Assembly: GCA_900155495.1 (NCBI GenBank)
Contig: FTLJ01000544.1
Coordinates: 1 to 64,000, forward strand
Source of the DNA: Porogramme epimiltina
Lineage: Eukaryota; Basidiomycota; Agaricomycetes; Polyporales; Polyporaceae
DNA: 64,000 nucleotides
Direction: 5' to 3'
A model generated the notes under the pieces. The model ran no database searches, was not told where the DNA came from, and was given only the letters and a program-made list of their open reading frames with translations. Made by a program: the position numbers and the translations under genes. Shown one piece after another: positions 43,211-55,189 of this stretch. Numbering within the stretch: the stretch's first letter is position 1; every line of letters starts with the position of its first letter.

Positions 43211-46200
43211 ATTTCTTTCCGTCTCCTTGCAGTATGTTGTACCGCCTCGTGAACACTACAACGCCCTGCCCCCCTTCCTTCCTGCTGCCCGTTCTGGGGG
43301 ATCATGTGTGGACCGTAATTAAAGTCAGCAGCAACCGAGACATCCACGGCCCTGGCGGGTCTTATCATGTAATGTGCGTCCCAAGCATTTTGCCTACACC
43401 TCAGTAATAGACGTTGTTTATTCACAAACCCACACTGTCCTCCCTCTCCTATCTCAGCAAGAGCCTTCCGCCGGGCACTAGAGCACAATTCGAACATAGT
43501 GGGATTTCTACCTTAGAGAGACCAAGGCTGATCACATTAGCTTACCACGGATATGTAATCTCACACATGCAGTGCGAAGGTGCAACCTCGATAACTAGTT
43601 ATACTATGTACCCCACAGGAAAATTCTGACCAGTATCATGCGAGGGTTCTAAAAATGGTGATCATTATCACTTTCTGGGTTATAAATGCTGACGAAGTCC
43701 TCATAGATGGTTGTTGATTGCTGAGCACTGAACACTGAGCGCCACCAGGGCCTGCTGAAGACGTCTATATTCTCGCCGCTCAGGTAGCCGCCTAGACCAT
43801 TGTACCACATCCCAGTACCACACCCCCGGCCCCACGTGATATAGTCCTACGGTTTCGCCGGATGCTTTCATATGCACAAGTTCCATGCGCTAACCAGGGT
43901 GAGGGGGGTTCTCGCTTGCCCTGGGCCTGCACCTTCTTTTGTGACTGCCGCACTTCCGTATACGGTATACCAGCTCCTCACGACCTCGCTGCCGATATTC
44001 CTTTACCTTCTACACCAATACCAGTATCCGGCAATAGCGATCGGTAGTCCTACGCCCTAGGTTGCCGAGCGGAGGAATTGTGGGGCTTATTGCTCTCACG
44101 TTCATATACGTGTATCATTGAGAACGGGCAGAAGTTCTACACCGAGATGAAGAAGCGCCGCACTATGGGGAAGTTGGTGTGTTCTGGTTGATATTATAAG
44201 CCCGAAAAGGCATAATGGTGAAGGACTGGGCGTCGCAAGTACCGGCAGAAGGGGAAGTTCAGGAGGAGCTATCCAGTGGGGGAAAGGTGGGTGGACGCGG
44301 CGAAGTTGTGTATATCTTGATTCTTCGGAGCTTTTTAGTCGGGTTGTCTCACGCTGCGTTATCAGATTCGTATGGCGAGGTAAACTATACATAGGCCGCT
44401 AGACCACGTGCGCTGGCTAACCAAGAAAAAAATTCGCGGCCTAAGATTTCCAACTAACCCAATCCGCACACAAAATCCTATGAGCACCTCAAACATGACC
44501 ATGTCATGGCAACGCTAACGTTTCGTCTGAAAAAATTATCACACCGACCTCAGAACAGAACTACTGGGGTATGGAATGCATTGGAGCAGGAATGGGAAGG
44601 TTTTATAGGCCACAGCAAGGATACTGAGCACAACTACAGGCAACATTGAGCAAAGTGTGCCGTGACCTCGATGCAAGCATTCTCGTTATCGAGCCGAAAA
44701 GCGGCGCATCCGAGATCCCTGGCAGGAAAGGACCTGTCGCTGTGCCTCCACCGACAGCTCCTGGGCACCCCGCTGGAAGTACGAAAAGGTTGTTGCATCA
44801 AATGCGACCTCTGGCAGGTTAATGATGAATGGGCCCGCCCTGTGTCATTGGGAAGGTTTTATCGCTTGCCTCCGTCTTCTAGCAGTTGTTGGTGCAGGTT
44901 GAGCCTGTGAGCCAGAGAAGGGGTTTTCATGGCATTATCTCGAATCCACTCACCTCACAAACCCTCAGCTATTCGGAGACGAAGACTGAATTTCTGAAGC
45001 GAGCGAGGAGTTATGTTGGACGGAGATGACGCCTGTGTTCACAGTGCATCTATATGCGACGTGTCGTTGGTATTTCAGAGCTCGTGGTCCTAGATAGAAT
45101 ATTGTGTAGGCGGATGTTTGTTACAATTTGATTGCGAGCTATTGAGCGAAGCGAGTCGGCACCCCTTTTCTTGAAAGATGGTTAACGATGAGGTCCGAGG
45201 AGCTTCGTGCCGCCATTGAACTTGATGTTGCTCGGGAGAGTCATATTGTCCTCCACCTACTAGCACATTGAAAAGTAAAAAAAGAGTAGAGTGGGCATAC
45301 CAGGGGGGCACGGATTGAATGGGCGAAATAGGTGCTGCCTCCAAGGGTGACAAAATTAAGCCTAAGCAGGAAGATTCGTGAGATGGTCGGGCAGAGGACG
45401 AACCTCGGCGGCCGGGCAGTTCTTCGTGAAACTGTTGCTTCAATGCGACATGGCTATGAGGGAGACGGGAGTCGAGGAGTTGAGCGAGTACGCTGTGTTC
45501 TGCTGTATTCGCATCTGAGGCACGATTTATTTATTCTCACGGCCGGGCTGATCAGCCCTGGCTGTCGTTCTCTCAGTCCCCCGGCACCTGCTATTCACTA
45601 CGCTCTGCAACCTCTGCGTGCCTACAACGAAATTTTACAGACGGTCACACTCTGAATAACTGCGAGGGACTTGAAAGTATGCGTTCCACAGGACTTAAGG
45701 TGCGTCTTTATCTGAACTCCGTCTACATTTCGATGGTAGTACAGTTTTCGCATGGCCACCGTCTCACAGGGATACGTTCTTCTCTGGGGCACAGACCAAC
45801 CTGCACGCAATGGGCTTATCGCACCGGGGACGAAGTTAAAGCTTACACCAAGCTGCTGCAAGGCACCGACTATCGTGGTAGCACCAATCTGAGGCCATGG
45901 AACGGATATCATACACCGGCCGAGACTGCGGTGGCCGCGGCTCGGCTTTGGAGTGGCCGCAGCCGCCTTCTGTAGACCAGTCGATCGATGCAAAGGGTCG
46001 CCAGGCATCTACTAGAAACACTCCTGATGCACAGCCCGCACTGGAGAAGTCGGGGCGCAATACATCTCCGCTTCCATTGGCGGTGTCCTCCCATTACGGT
46101 TACTTCTGCTGAGTGCCGAGCCCCTTCCACAGGAGCGGCCATACGCGTATTCGCCTCGTGTTCAAGTGCGATGCATTCCTTGGAATTCTTACCCGTTTAT

Positions 46201-48532
46201 CCGGAATTCCGCCAATTGATCGCCCGTCTCACCTTCCGATGTGTCGGAGACACTACACAATCATATCGCGGCATGTGGACCCAAAGAGCCACTAGATCAC
46301 CCATTCACGCGCCGCCGAGGCCAGTTAAACCTCTAGGCTGGAAGTTGACAGGACCCCCGTGCTGGAAAGGAAGCCAACGATGCTCGCTGACGACGTCTAA
46401 AAGGGCCGGGCACCAAACACAATGTGTCATCTAAACATATCATAAGAGAAACGCACGCACGGAGAAGAGATAGCTCCGAGGTGATCGAGCTCAAGGACAT
46501 GCTGTTCGAATGCCCGCCACTTGCCGCGCTGCTCGGGCTCTCTTGCGGGACCCCTGTGCTCGTAGCGATCGATGGCCATCATACGCTGTCCTATCCCCCA
46601 TTTTCGTGCGCAAGCCTAGCACTGAACGGGTCACTTCCCCGCATGCCTCGCGGGCGTTGTCCACGCATTGTTGTCCTCCAGTTGCCCTGTCTCGCAAAGG
46701 CATGTTGATTCAACACGGCCATGGCTACTGGCAGGCGCAGCCTCGACGTGGACATGCTCGACCTATCCGCCCACCTAAAGGATCGCTGCCGCCGCTCCTT
46801 CCGAACGCTTACCCATTATAGAATCTCCACGTTATACCCTCTCGACCAGGCGGCCCATGGTGGTGGGCCGGGGCCAGGACTACCCACCTAATCGCAATAG
46901 TAACCGGAGCGGCAGGACAGACTCCCTGACAGCTCGTTCATGCGCTGGAGATCCGTTCAAGCCGCCGTAGCATTGGTGTGTGCTAATACGGGCCGTGGCG
47001 GTAACCCCCTTTGTATGACGGCAGGAGAGCCACCCCGAGTGCCTCGTGTGCGGTTCAAAGTTTTCGAGGCGGCCTTGGAACGCACACTGTCAACGTTATG
47101 TATAGTGAGTGGGCTGGCACTTCGTTTATCCCTCATCACTCCACCTTCGTCTCTGATCCCGGGTCCTCTTCTCTCGTGACTCAAAAAATGGGACGGCTTT
47201 CTTCTCGTCCACCTGTGCTTCCCTAGATAATTTCACAGAGCAACGTGTCAGAGCGGGGGGTGACTGACGAACGAATGTGCGAATACGGCCGGCGCAACCT
47301 AGTGGCCAGGCACATATTCATTTGGGGCTCGCTCCTACGGGCGCGCAGCCTCGGAGCTGTCACCACGCGGAAACTATTCCCGGCGGGCTACGCTCCGAGG
47401 CCGCGGCTCGCTCGAAGCGCGTGCAAAACGCAATCAGACAGCGTGTGACACGGTAGCAATTGGGAGACTCGACCCCAAATCTCTTGAAACGTTCGCGGCT
47501 TCTTCGCTTCCTGTGTCGCATGTACAAGTAATCTTACACCTCTCTTTTCGAAGGCTCCTCGTAATTCTATTTCTGCCTGTTTGAATCCCAGTAAGCCCAC
47601 AGAACAAGACGCACCAAATATCACTCAGTCAATGCTCGGTGAAGCTACGCACACAGGATTCGCGAACTTCATAACGCGAGAATGTTCGGGGTGCGCGAAA
47701 CCAGCTTGGGTGGCCTGCAAGAGGGAAAGGAATTGGCTTTTGCTCCGTAGTCCGTGTACAGCTTTGAGTCGCGCACGCTCACCGAGCTCGACAAATGTAG
47801 GTGCACTGCTAGTCTTGGCCTGGGAAGTTTTATGTGGATACTATATAAGAAGGGTTAATATGCATCGAATGTGGGGAGCTCAATAAAATCGCGATTGTCA
47901 CGAGCTTGCTTGAAAATTAACTTAGTATGGGTAACTACTAACAGGCGTGATCCGATTTGCATAGACATTGGGACTCCAGCGCAGAGCCCAAATGTTGTAG
48001 TCCAGGTGACATTCAAAGACATTCCATGTTCTGAGTGTTACTCTACATGCATTACGCTGGTTGGTAAGGATTGTACATGGCGCCGTGGGAGGAACTCACT
48101 GGCTATGACAGAATTTATCCGACCAAGGATATTATGCACATGTCGTATGGCGGTGGTATCCCGCCATGCAGGGGGGTATGATGATAATGAAAGGGATGAA
48201 AGGAGCAAATGAAAGGGCGTGCGGATGACGTGGCGTAGTCATCAAAAATGCGACAACTATGCAAGGACAGAGGTGTGCGATGTGTAATGAACGATGTATG
48301 GACGCGCCAATGTTAGGCGCAAGACGTAGACAAACTTGTGTAGTAGAAAAGAGAAAGCAATAGAGAGATCGTGAGACATCATCGGGGCTCGTCACGGTTT
48401 AGTGTATAATTTATCCAATCCAATCAACACCTGCAGACGGGTCTCGGAATAAGCTGCCTGATTATATAGAATCGAGTCGTCACAGCACGCACCTCCAGCA
48501 CATATCACCTCACCACCACATGGGGACGGACG

Positions 48533-50560
48533 CTACGCGCCCCACTCCTCGAGGTTGTTCCCAAAACCGGGCCGCATCGTCCACGTCCCCCGCGCGCTAT
48601 ACCGATCCTCCGAGCGCGCGCGACCCGACCCGACGCTCATCCCGCTCGCGCTCTCCGTGCCCGCCGGGCCAAGCAGCCAGCCCGTCCACCAGCCGACGCG
48701 CTCCCCGTCGCTGCTCTCGTCGTCCCCGTCCACGCCTTTCCCCTTGCCCTTGCCCCGACCGCGGCCGGACTTGGACTTGGAGCGCGTCCTCGCGGAGCGG
48801 AACTTGGACGACGCGCCGTCGGGCTTGGAGCTCGAGTACGACTCGGACGGCTCGATGAAGGAGATGCGTTTGGGTGTTGATGCCCCGGATGAGCCAGCGC
48901 TCCTCCGGCCCCCGAAGCCGAAGAGGTCCGGGACGTTGAGCAGAGACTGCGAAGGGGAAGGCATCACCGGGGTCACGGGGGTGACAGGTCTGGAGGATCC
49001 GGCGGAGCGGCTGCCTTTGAAGGAGGACTGCTTGGGAGGTGACGGTGCGCGCGTGGAGGTGGTATGGCGCGGCTTCGTGAACATTCTTGATATTGAGGTG
49101 GTTGCGTTTGAGGTGCCTACGGTAGGTGCGACGGTAGGGGGCGAGAGGAAAGATGGTCGAGGTGGCGGTGGAGGCCGCGCGGGCGCCTTTCCGGATGATT
49201 GGGAACTTTGTCTCTGCTTCTCGAGGATATTGCGCAATGACTCCATTGTGCGGTCAACATGGAGTGTAGCCGACTCAGAGGAGGTAGAAGACGTCGATAG
49301 CTCTTCGATGGGAGGGGTAAGAGGGCGGGACATGCGGGGAGCAGGAGAGGATTCGCGGATCGGCGTGACAGAGCGTGACCGCGTAGATGGTGGTTCCACT
49401 CGGATGGGTGGAGGCGGGGACTTCGATACCCGCGGCCTCTTCACCGTCGCCGCGCTGCTGCTGGAAGAGCGACGACGGAGGCTGGCCGTGGATAGCGGCG
49501 ACGAAGATGCTGATGAGGTGGAGGCGCGGGGCATGACGTACGACGCGAGCACGTCCATGACTCGTCTTGGCTGCTCGACAGGGGCTGAAGCAGGAGCAGA
49601 ACCAGGCGAGTCTTCCGGCTGAGAGAGTTCGGTCCGGTGCACAGTTTGGCTTGGAATGGGCGTTGGCGGCAGTCGAGAGGCAGAGCGCACACCGAGGGTC
49701 GACGGCAGCCCAATCTCGTCCGCCGCCTCCGACGAGTCGACGTACATCGTGATCGCGCGGGGCGCGGGTGCGATGAAATGGCTCCGGTCGTGCACCGAGA
49801 GTTGCAGGTTCGACGTCGACTGGGACGGATGGTGCCTCCGGAATTCGCGAGGGCGTTGACGGATATGGCTGCTACTGCTCGCCTCCATGCGCTCCGAGAG
49901 CCCCGAGGTCGGCAAGCTCTGGCTGATTGCTGCAGCGCGCGGCTGCGGGCCCTCCGCCTCGCCCTCGCTATCGTCGCCGCGCACCAAGCCCTCCACGCTC
50001 CGCGTTATTTCGTCCAGATCGTCCATCCACGATGCCTGCATGCTCCTCTCGCTCCTCATCCGGGACGTGAGTTTCTGCGCGCGCTCTTCGATGTGTCGAT
50101 CCGCCGAGTCGTCTGCAAGGACGGCCGAGAGGCTCGTCTGTGTGGACATGGATGATTGTAGGAGAGCGTTGGATATTTCTAGCGCGTGAACGCTGCGCTC
50201 GAGGAGGGAGTCCAGATAAGGATCGCTAGCGTTTGCGACGCTCTGCTGCCTTCTATGGCTGCGTACTTGGCCCTGAGAACGCCGCGCGGCTCTGCGGGGG
50301 GAGACCGGGAGGCTGGGGGGAGGGCTGGGGATGTAGACGGCAGGGGCGTCCGAGTCACTGGCGTCGGTGTCTTCGTCGGCCTCTTCTGCGCTGTCCGGGT
50401 ACGCTGGAGGCTGTTCAGACGGGATCTCCGGGAGGTCGGACACTCTGTGGCGGGGCGGGGAGGTGTACAGGGGGAGTGTCGTAACGTTAGAGTCTGAGGA
50501 AAGGCGGAGAGCAGAGAGCCGTTTGCGATGACTCCCCCGGCGATTTGGAATGGAGTACAT
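48533..50560 (-). CDS. Ser/Pro/Arg-rich intrinsically disordered protein
   Basis: One uninterrupted frame of 675 residues starts MYSIPNRRGSHRKRLSALRL. It is a rare long intronless gene in this window. Composition is dominated by Ser, Pro, Arg and Thr. A short helical region (DPYLDSLLERSVHALEISNA; ALLQSSMSTQTSLSAVL; ASWMDDLDEITRSVEGLV) near residues 110-200 could form a coiled coil. Another helix, ATLHVDRTMESLRNILEKQR, lies near residue 430. The C terminus is basic (SARTRSKSKSGRGRGKGKGK) followed by GWWTGWLLGP and a final RPGFGNNLEEWGA. No domain is recognised. High GC leaves the antisense strand open for 355 codons, which I regard as a shadow. Confidence 0.75.
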   Translation of the reverse strand: MYSIPNRRGSHRKRLSALRLSSDSNVTTLPLYTSPPRHRVSDLPEIPSEQPPAYPDSAEEADEDTDASDSDAPAVYIPSPPPSLPVSPRRAARRSQGQVRSHRRQQSVANASDPYLDSLLERSVHALEISNALLQSSMSTQTSLSAVLADDSADRHIEERAQKLTSRMRSERSMQASWMDDLDEITRSVEGLVRGDDSEGEAEGPQPRAAAISQSLPTSGLSERMEASSSSHIRQRPREFRRHHPSQSTSNLQLSVHDRSHFIAPAPRAITMYVDSSEAADEIGLPSTLGVRSASRLPPTPIPSQTVHRTELSQPEDSPGSAPASAPVEQPRRVMDVLASYVMPRASTSSASSSPLSTASLRRRSSSSSAATVKRPRVSKSPPPPIRVEPPSTRSRSVTPIRESSPAPRMSRPLTPPIEELSTSSTSSESATLHVDRTMESLRNILEKQRQSSQSSGKAPARPPPPPRPSFLSPPTVAPTVGTSNATTSISRMFTKPRHTTSTRAPSPPKQSSFKGSRSAGSSRPVTPVTPVMPSPSQSLLNVPDLFGFGGRRSAGSSGASTPKRISFIEPSESYSSSKPDGASSKFRSARTRSKSKSGRGRGKGKGKGVDGDDESSDGERVGWWTGWLLGPAGTESASGMSVGSGRARSEDRYSARGTWTMRPGFGNNLEEWGA

Positions 50561-50968
50561 GGCTGGCGTGAGCGGTGGACGCGTACGCGTCCGAGGACGA
50601 GTCAGCGGACGGGTGTAGGGAGGACGTCGATCAATGCGGAGAGCAGGGCGAGGACAAGTTTACACGGGCGGGCGTCTCTTCCGCTTGCCGTCTCATGGCG
50701 CGTGCGAATCCACCGCGCGGGTCCCTGTCCGCGTGCTCCTGCCACTGACCTCATTCACCCCTCATTCCCCACTGCGCCCGCTTCGCCGCACGTTCTTTGC
50801 CTTCCAACGCCGTAAGTATTGCATCCTTCTATGTTCTATCCTACGCGGTGCACATACACCAATAATGTCCGTGCAATATTACAAACGACACAAACGGCAT
50901 ACAACATGCAGAAAGCCACGCCAGGGCAAGCCTCCTTCCGTACCTGACCTCGACGCAGTAGGCGCGAG
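50561..50968. other. Spacer upstream of the disordered protein gene
   Basis: This 408-bp stretch is the promoter side of the 48533-50560 gene and the 3' side of the first GDPD gene (both minus). I see no gene. Confidence 0.5.
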
Positions 50969-52479
50969 TCAAGTCTTGACGGCTCCGGCCACCGGAGCCG
51001 CCACGGCGGGGGAGGGCGCGATATCGTCGAAGTTCTTTATAGGCCCGCCATACTTCTTCAGGTAATATTTCAACATGTTCTCCCAGAACATGCGCGTCGG
51101 CAGGTAGTACCTGTACGACGTCCAGAGGAACATGCTACTGTGCTTGGCCAGGATCTTGTCATAGTCCGCTGTGGGCAGGATAAATTAGACTGTGCGGGTG
51201 CGGCGCGTAACGTGCGGCACGCACTTCTCAGCGTCTCGCGGAGGTCTAGCCAATCCTTCGTCTTGTCGGTGAGGATAACGTCCACGCCCCATCTCGTAGC
51301 CTTTCAGGAGCACATCAGAAGCGTTCGCGGGCACGTTCTAAGGGCCGCCCTACCTCAATCATATGGGCGGGCTCGTTCACCGTCCAGACCATGACCTTCT
51401 TCCCCGCCCGCTTGCACTCCGCAATAAACCTGACGGTCGCCGAGTAAGCACCGCACCGCGTCCCCGCCGCGCCCACACGCAAACACACGCACCTCTGCCC
51501 CTCCCAGCTCGCGAGGGTCGCGAAATTAATTGAGAACGCGTCGCACGCGTCCCAAAAGTACGTGCGCGCAATGGTCGTGCTAATGCCAATATACGACCGC
51601 CGGCAGTACGGGAGGATCGCCTTCGCCTGCGGGATGAAGCGCGGGTGCCAGAGCCCGAGCAGGATGCGCGGCGCGAGGTCCGTTTCCCAGTTCGGCTGTG
51701 CGGAGATGACCTCGTGCATGAGCGTGAAGAGGTGCAGCGGCTCGCTGAACACCTTGACGTCGACGTTGAACGTCGCGTGTCTGTTCTCGGGCTGCGGGTG
51801 CGCGAGGTGTGGGGTCGGCGTGCCGTTTCGCGGACGAGCGGGCGCGGGGGGGCTGTGCTTACCTTCATGAGAAGCGCGACGGTCTCGACAAACGTGGGGA
51901 TGGCCTGCTTTGGCTCGTGCAATGTGCGCAGATGCTCCATGCCGTCGGGGCCATACCAGTTGCGCTCCTTAATCTTCCCTGCAGAAGCGACTTGAGATGA
52001 AGCTTCCGAACACATGTAGGCACTAGCAACGGACCTTTCCCGTCCGTCGTCCTCTCCAGCGCTGCGAACGGAAATGAGCGAACGTACTCGCGCGCTACAC
52101 GCGTCTGAGGGACGACTTACTCGGATCATGGAACATGACTACAACATCGTCTAAAGAGACATGAACGTCTACCGCGTGCAGCCATATGAGCACTACTGAA
52201 GCTTGTGGCCAACATGACAACGGTCCGCACCGCTCTCGACGCCCTCTGCGCCGTCCTGGATCGCCCTCTGGAAGCTCGCGAGCGTGTTCTCCGGAAACGC
52301 CGCAGACGCCTGCAACACCCGCCCGTCGCCGTCTCGTCAATATCAATGCCCGCACGCGCCAACCGCAGCCGCTCTGCGTCCCCCAAACCACCATCGGCCA
52401 CCCGGAACAAAGCGCGACTCACCCCGCGATGTCCCCAGCACTCCGGCAACTTAACGGACGAGGTAGAAGAGGAAGCCAT
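50969..52479 (-). CDS. Glycerophosphodiester phosphodiesterase, copy 1
   Basis: GDPD enzymes split glycerophosphodiesters into glycerol-3-phosphate and an alcohol. The exons, starting MASSSTSSVKLPECWGHRG, assemble the family signature: the catalytic ECWGHRG, then ASAAFPENTLASFQRAIQDG, ESDVHVSLDDVVVMFHDP, ERNWYGPDGMEHLRTLHEPK and QAIPTFVETVALLMK, HATFNVDVKVFSEP, APRILLGLWHPRFIPQAKAI, KKVMVWTVNEPAHMIEA and WGVDVILTDKTKDWLDLRET. The Glu and Asp of ESD and the two His of HRG and HDP are present. No signal peptide is visible, suggesting a cytosolic enzyme like fungal/plant GDE1-type single-domain forms. The protein ends AAPVAGAVKT. A paralogue follows upstream at 53675-55074. Confidence 0.9.
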
Positions 52480-52630
52480 CACGGATCGCGACGGGAAGAA
52501 GATAGATAGGAAGCGGCGCCGCGCGAGCAGCAGCGTTAGTGGTGGTAGCGTTGGAGGTCGTCAAGGATCTCGAGAGGAGAGCGAGGGAGCCGGTATTTCG
52601 CGATCGGGGCACTGGATGTCGCTTGTCGGC

Positions 52631-52638
52631 ATATATAA
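52631..52638 (-). promoter_or_regulatory. TATA box of GDPD copy 1
   Basis: An alternating TATATA run on the minus strand lies about 150 bp before the start codon of GDPD copy 1, preceded by GC-rich DNA. Confidence 0.5.
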
Positions 52639-53674
52639 GGAGGGCCGCCTCCCGCGGCCGGGCCCTGGCCCCGGCCAAATTCCAGCAAGAATGCTGATGC
52701 TGTGACTGCCCCTCCTGCCCGCCCCGCCCCACACCGCGGGGTCGACGTGATGGCCATTGACACATCCGTCTCGCCTACGCTTACGCGGACGCTCGCCTTC
52801 ACCAATTCGCCAAACGCGCAGCTTCCTTTGGCATACCTGCCGGCACCGCATGTCGCCACCGGAGCGTCTTGTGGAGGCCGACCGGGGTACAGGGACGCTG
52901 GAGATAGCACATGCACCTGCGCAGATGCCAGTACGTATACGCCGTTCTTAGGTTCCGACGCGTGCATAGATCTCGCGAACCGGATTTGCCGACGGCGCAC
53001 GGGCATGCTCCAGAGAGGGGAGAGTGGGGCACCACGGTTCGCACGGCGGACGAACGTGCATCGTGGTGCAGATAGGGAGCCGGTTCTCTCCTGGTGCGGT
53101 CTAGATTTTGAGCAAGCCCACCTAGCTCGCCCAGGTGGGCATGGCCTCCGATGTTATCGCCTGTGGACAAACTCGACTGGCGGAGCGGGGAGTGGGTCCA
53201 GAAGCCGGGAGGACGCGCGTGAGCGCTACAGGTATCACTTGGCCGACAGCGCAGCGCGGGACTGTGCAAGTACCGCCCAGGCATCAAATCATCGTCGGTC
53301 TGCAGCCGGCGTCCGTGCAAGCTGAGGCGGGGACTCCGGTCGCAGCTTGCACGGAGCAATTTGCAGAAAGGCACACCATCGGGAATGGGGGCGTAAGCAA
53401 CGTTGACTAGAAACCAGTTACGAAAAGATATAGCGAATTACAAAGCTAACTACAGGATTAGTCGAGGTGAAGTCCGGGACGGGTACTTTCAGCGACGAAT
53501 GATTCTAACTACGAGCCGATACGAAAACTCTAAACAATGATGAACGGAGTGGAGATGACGACAGCACATGACCCTAGAACCCTACGGAGAGACGACGAGC
53601 AGCATAGAGAGCAGAGGAGTCTATACAAGAGTCTATCATGATCGTGATGAAGGAGCGCGCGTGATTAGGGTGCA
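52639..53674. other. Spacer between the two GDPD genes
   Basis: Open frames here are GC-driven and motif-free on both strands. No GDPD fragment could be found, so the duplication unit does not include this spacer. Confidence 0.45.
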
Positions 53675-55074
53675 TTAAGACACGACGGTGACGGCGGTAG
53701 GCTCGAGAGTGTCAATCTTGCGGAACGGGCCAGCGTAGCCCTCGAGGTACATGTGGTCGCGAGTGCGCTGGATGATCTGCATGGGCGTGTAAAACTCGAG
53801 CGTCGTCCAGTAGAACATGCGGCTGTGCTGCGCCGCGATCCTGTCGTAGTCCACTGCGGGGCGCGCACCTCGCCATTAGCCTTTAGACGTCGAGCTAAAG
53901 TCCGAAATTGCTCACCCTGGAGCGCCGAGCGGAGGTCCAGCCACGTTTTCGTGGTGTCCGTAATGATCACGTCAATGCCCCAGCGGGCCGCCTGCATAGC
54001 AAGAACGTGACACGACGCGACGCGGTCAGCGACCCAAGTCCGCGGGGATGCTCTAAGAACATTCGGGTGTACGAACCTCGACCATGTGCTCGGGGTTGTT
54101 CACGGTCCACGCCATGACCTTCTTTCCCGCCGCCTTGCAGTCCTTGCGGAACTTGGCGCCGTCCGCCATGGCGAGCGTAGAGAACTTGATCGAGAACGTG
54201 TCGCAGCTCTCCCAGAAGTACTTGCGCGCGAAGGCAATGCTCTGCCCGATGTACGAGCGCTGGCAGTACGGCAGGTGCGCCTTCGCGTGCGGGAGGAAGC
54301 TCGGGTGCCAGAGGCCGAGCAGAATGCGCGGGGCGAGCGCGGTCTCCCAATCTGGCTGCGCGGAGATGGTCTTGTGCATGAGCGCGAAGAGGTGCGCGGG
54401 CTTGTTCTGGACCTTGACGTCCACGTTGAACTTGACATGGCGGTTCTCCGGCTGTTGAAGCGGGGACGCGTCGGTAACGTGGCGACGCGAGAAGAGAAGC
54501 AAGAAGTACCTTCATGAGAAGCTCGACGGTCTGTTCAAAGGTAGCGAGTGCTTGCTTGGGCTCCTTGACGGTCCGGAGCTGGTGCATGCCTCCCTCGCCA
54601 TGCCAATGCCTTTCCCTGATTAGCCCTGTGAAGGAACGACAGTCAGCACCCACTGGTACGCGCTCTTGGGATAACTTACCTGAGCCGTCCGTGACTCGGT
54701 CCACGGCTGCATGCCACGTCGAACGTGGATTAGTAGGCGGCGCGCCGACGAGAAGTACACCGGACTCACAAGGATCGTGGAACATGATAACGACGTCGTC
54801 TACGGACACGTGGACGTCTGCTCACAAGGGTCACGGACTACAACAGGGGAGGGGGACGCGCTGGCGAAATACCGCTCTCAATGCCGTCGGCGCCATCGCG
54901 AATGGCGGCTTCGAAGCTTGCGAGCGTGTTCTCCGGGAAGGTGGCTGAGGCCTGTTACGCGTCATACGGACAACGCGGGTCAAGAGTGAGGACAAGAACG
55001 AGGTTGGAGCCATGACACACTCCGCGGTGGCCCCAGCACTCGGGCATGGCCTTGGAAGTGACTGGCGTAGACAT
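53675..55074 (-). CDS. Glycerophosphodiester phosphodiesterase, copy 2
   Basis: The start MSTPVTSKAMPECWGHRG is followed by the same exon plan as copy 1: FPENTLASFEAAIRDGADGI, HVSVDDVVIMFHDP, RHWHGEGGMHQLRTVKEPKQ, VKFNVDVKVQNKPAHLFALM, APRILLGLWHPSFLPHAKAH, CQRSYIGQSIAFARKYFW, KKVMAWTVNNPEHMVEA and WGIDVIITDTTKTWLDLRSA. The last exon gives HSRMFYWTTLEFYTPMQIIQ and the end TAVTVVS. Catalytic residues are intact. An upstream in-frame ATG at 55212 would add a mitochondria-like presequence, but a TATAAAG box lies inside that stretch, so 55074 is preferred. Copies 1 and 2 are clearly paralogous but well diverged. Confidence 0.9.
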
Positions 55075-55182
55075 GGCAGAACAGGTGGCGAGGAAGGCGC
55101 GGGGGTGGTGCTGGACGAGTCGGAGGAAAGGGTGGGGGATCCGGGAGAGGAACGGGGGAGAGGGAGAAAGGACCGGGCGGGG

Positions 55183-55189
55183 CTTTATA
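55183..55189 (-). promoter_or_regulatory. TATA box of GDPD copy 2
   Basis: TATAAAG on the minus strand about 110 bp before the chosen start codon; it argues against the upstream ATG at 55212. Confidence 0.6.

Larger units (their letters stand above)
41182..48532. other. 7.3-kb stretch without a recognisable gene
   Basis: Dozens of short open frames exist on both strands, and many can be made to look protein-like, but none has a motif I know and no long frame is present. I see no long terminal repeats, inverted repeats, transposase or reverse transcriptase motifs, and no tRNA. Spliced candidates can be assembled (see the model at 42376-43210), but chance is a serious alternative. This is the least understood part of the window. 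Confidence 0.5.

Noticed and set aside
44592..44862. Exact 14-mer TGGGAAGGTTTTAT at 44593 and 44849, with a near copy at 47821
   Set aside because: A few 14-mer matches are expected by chance in 64 kb, and the flanks do not match, so no repeat element can be claimed.
48555..49622. 355-codon plus-strand frame
   Set aside because: Antisense shadow of the GC-rich disordered protein gene; no motif and no promoter signal.
52702..53325. 208-codon plus-strand frame between the GDPD genes
   Set aside because: No motif, no plausible promoter, and composition as expected for a GC-rich open frame; other frames are equally open.
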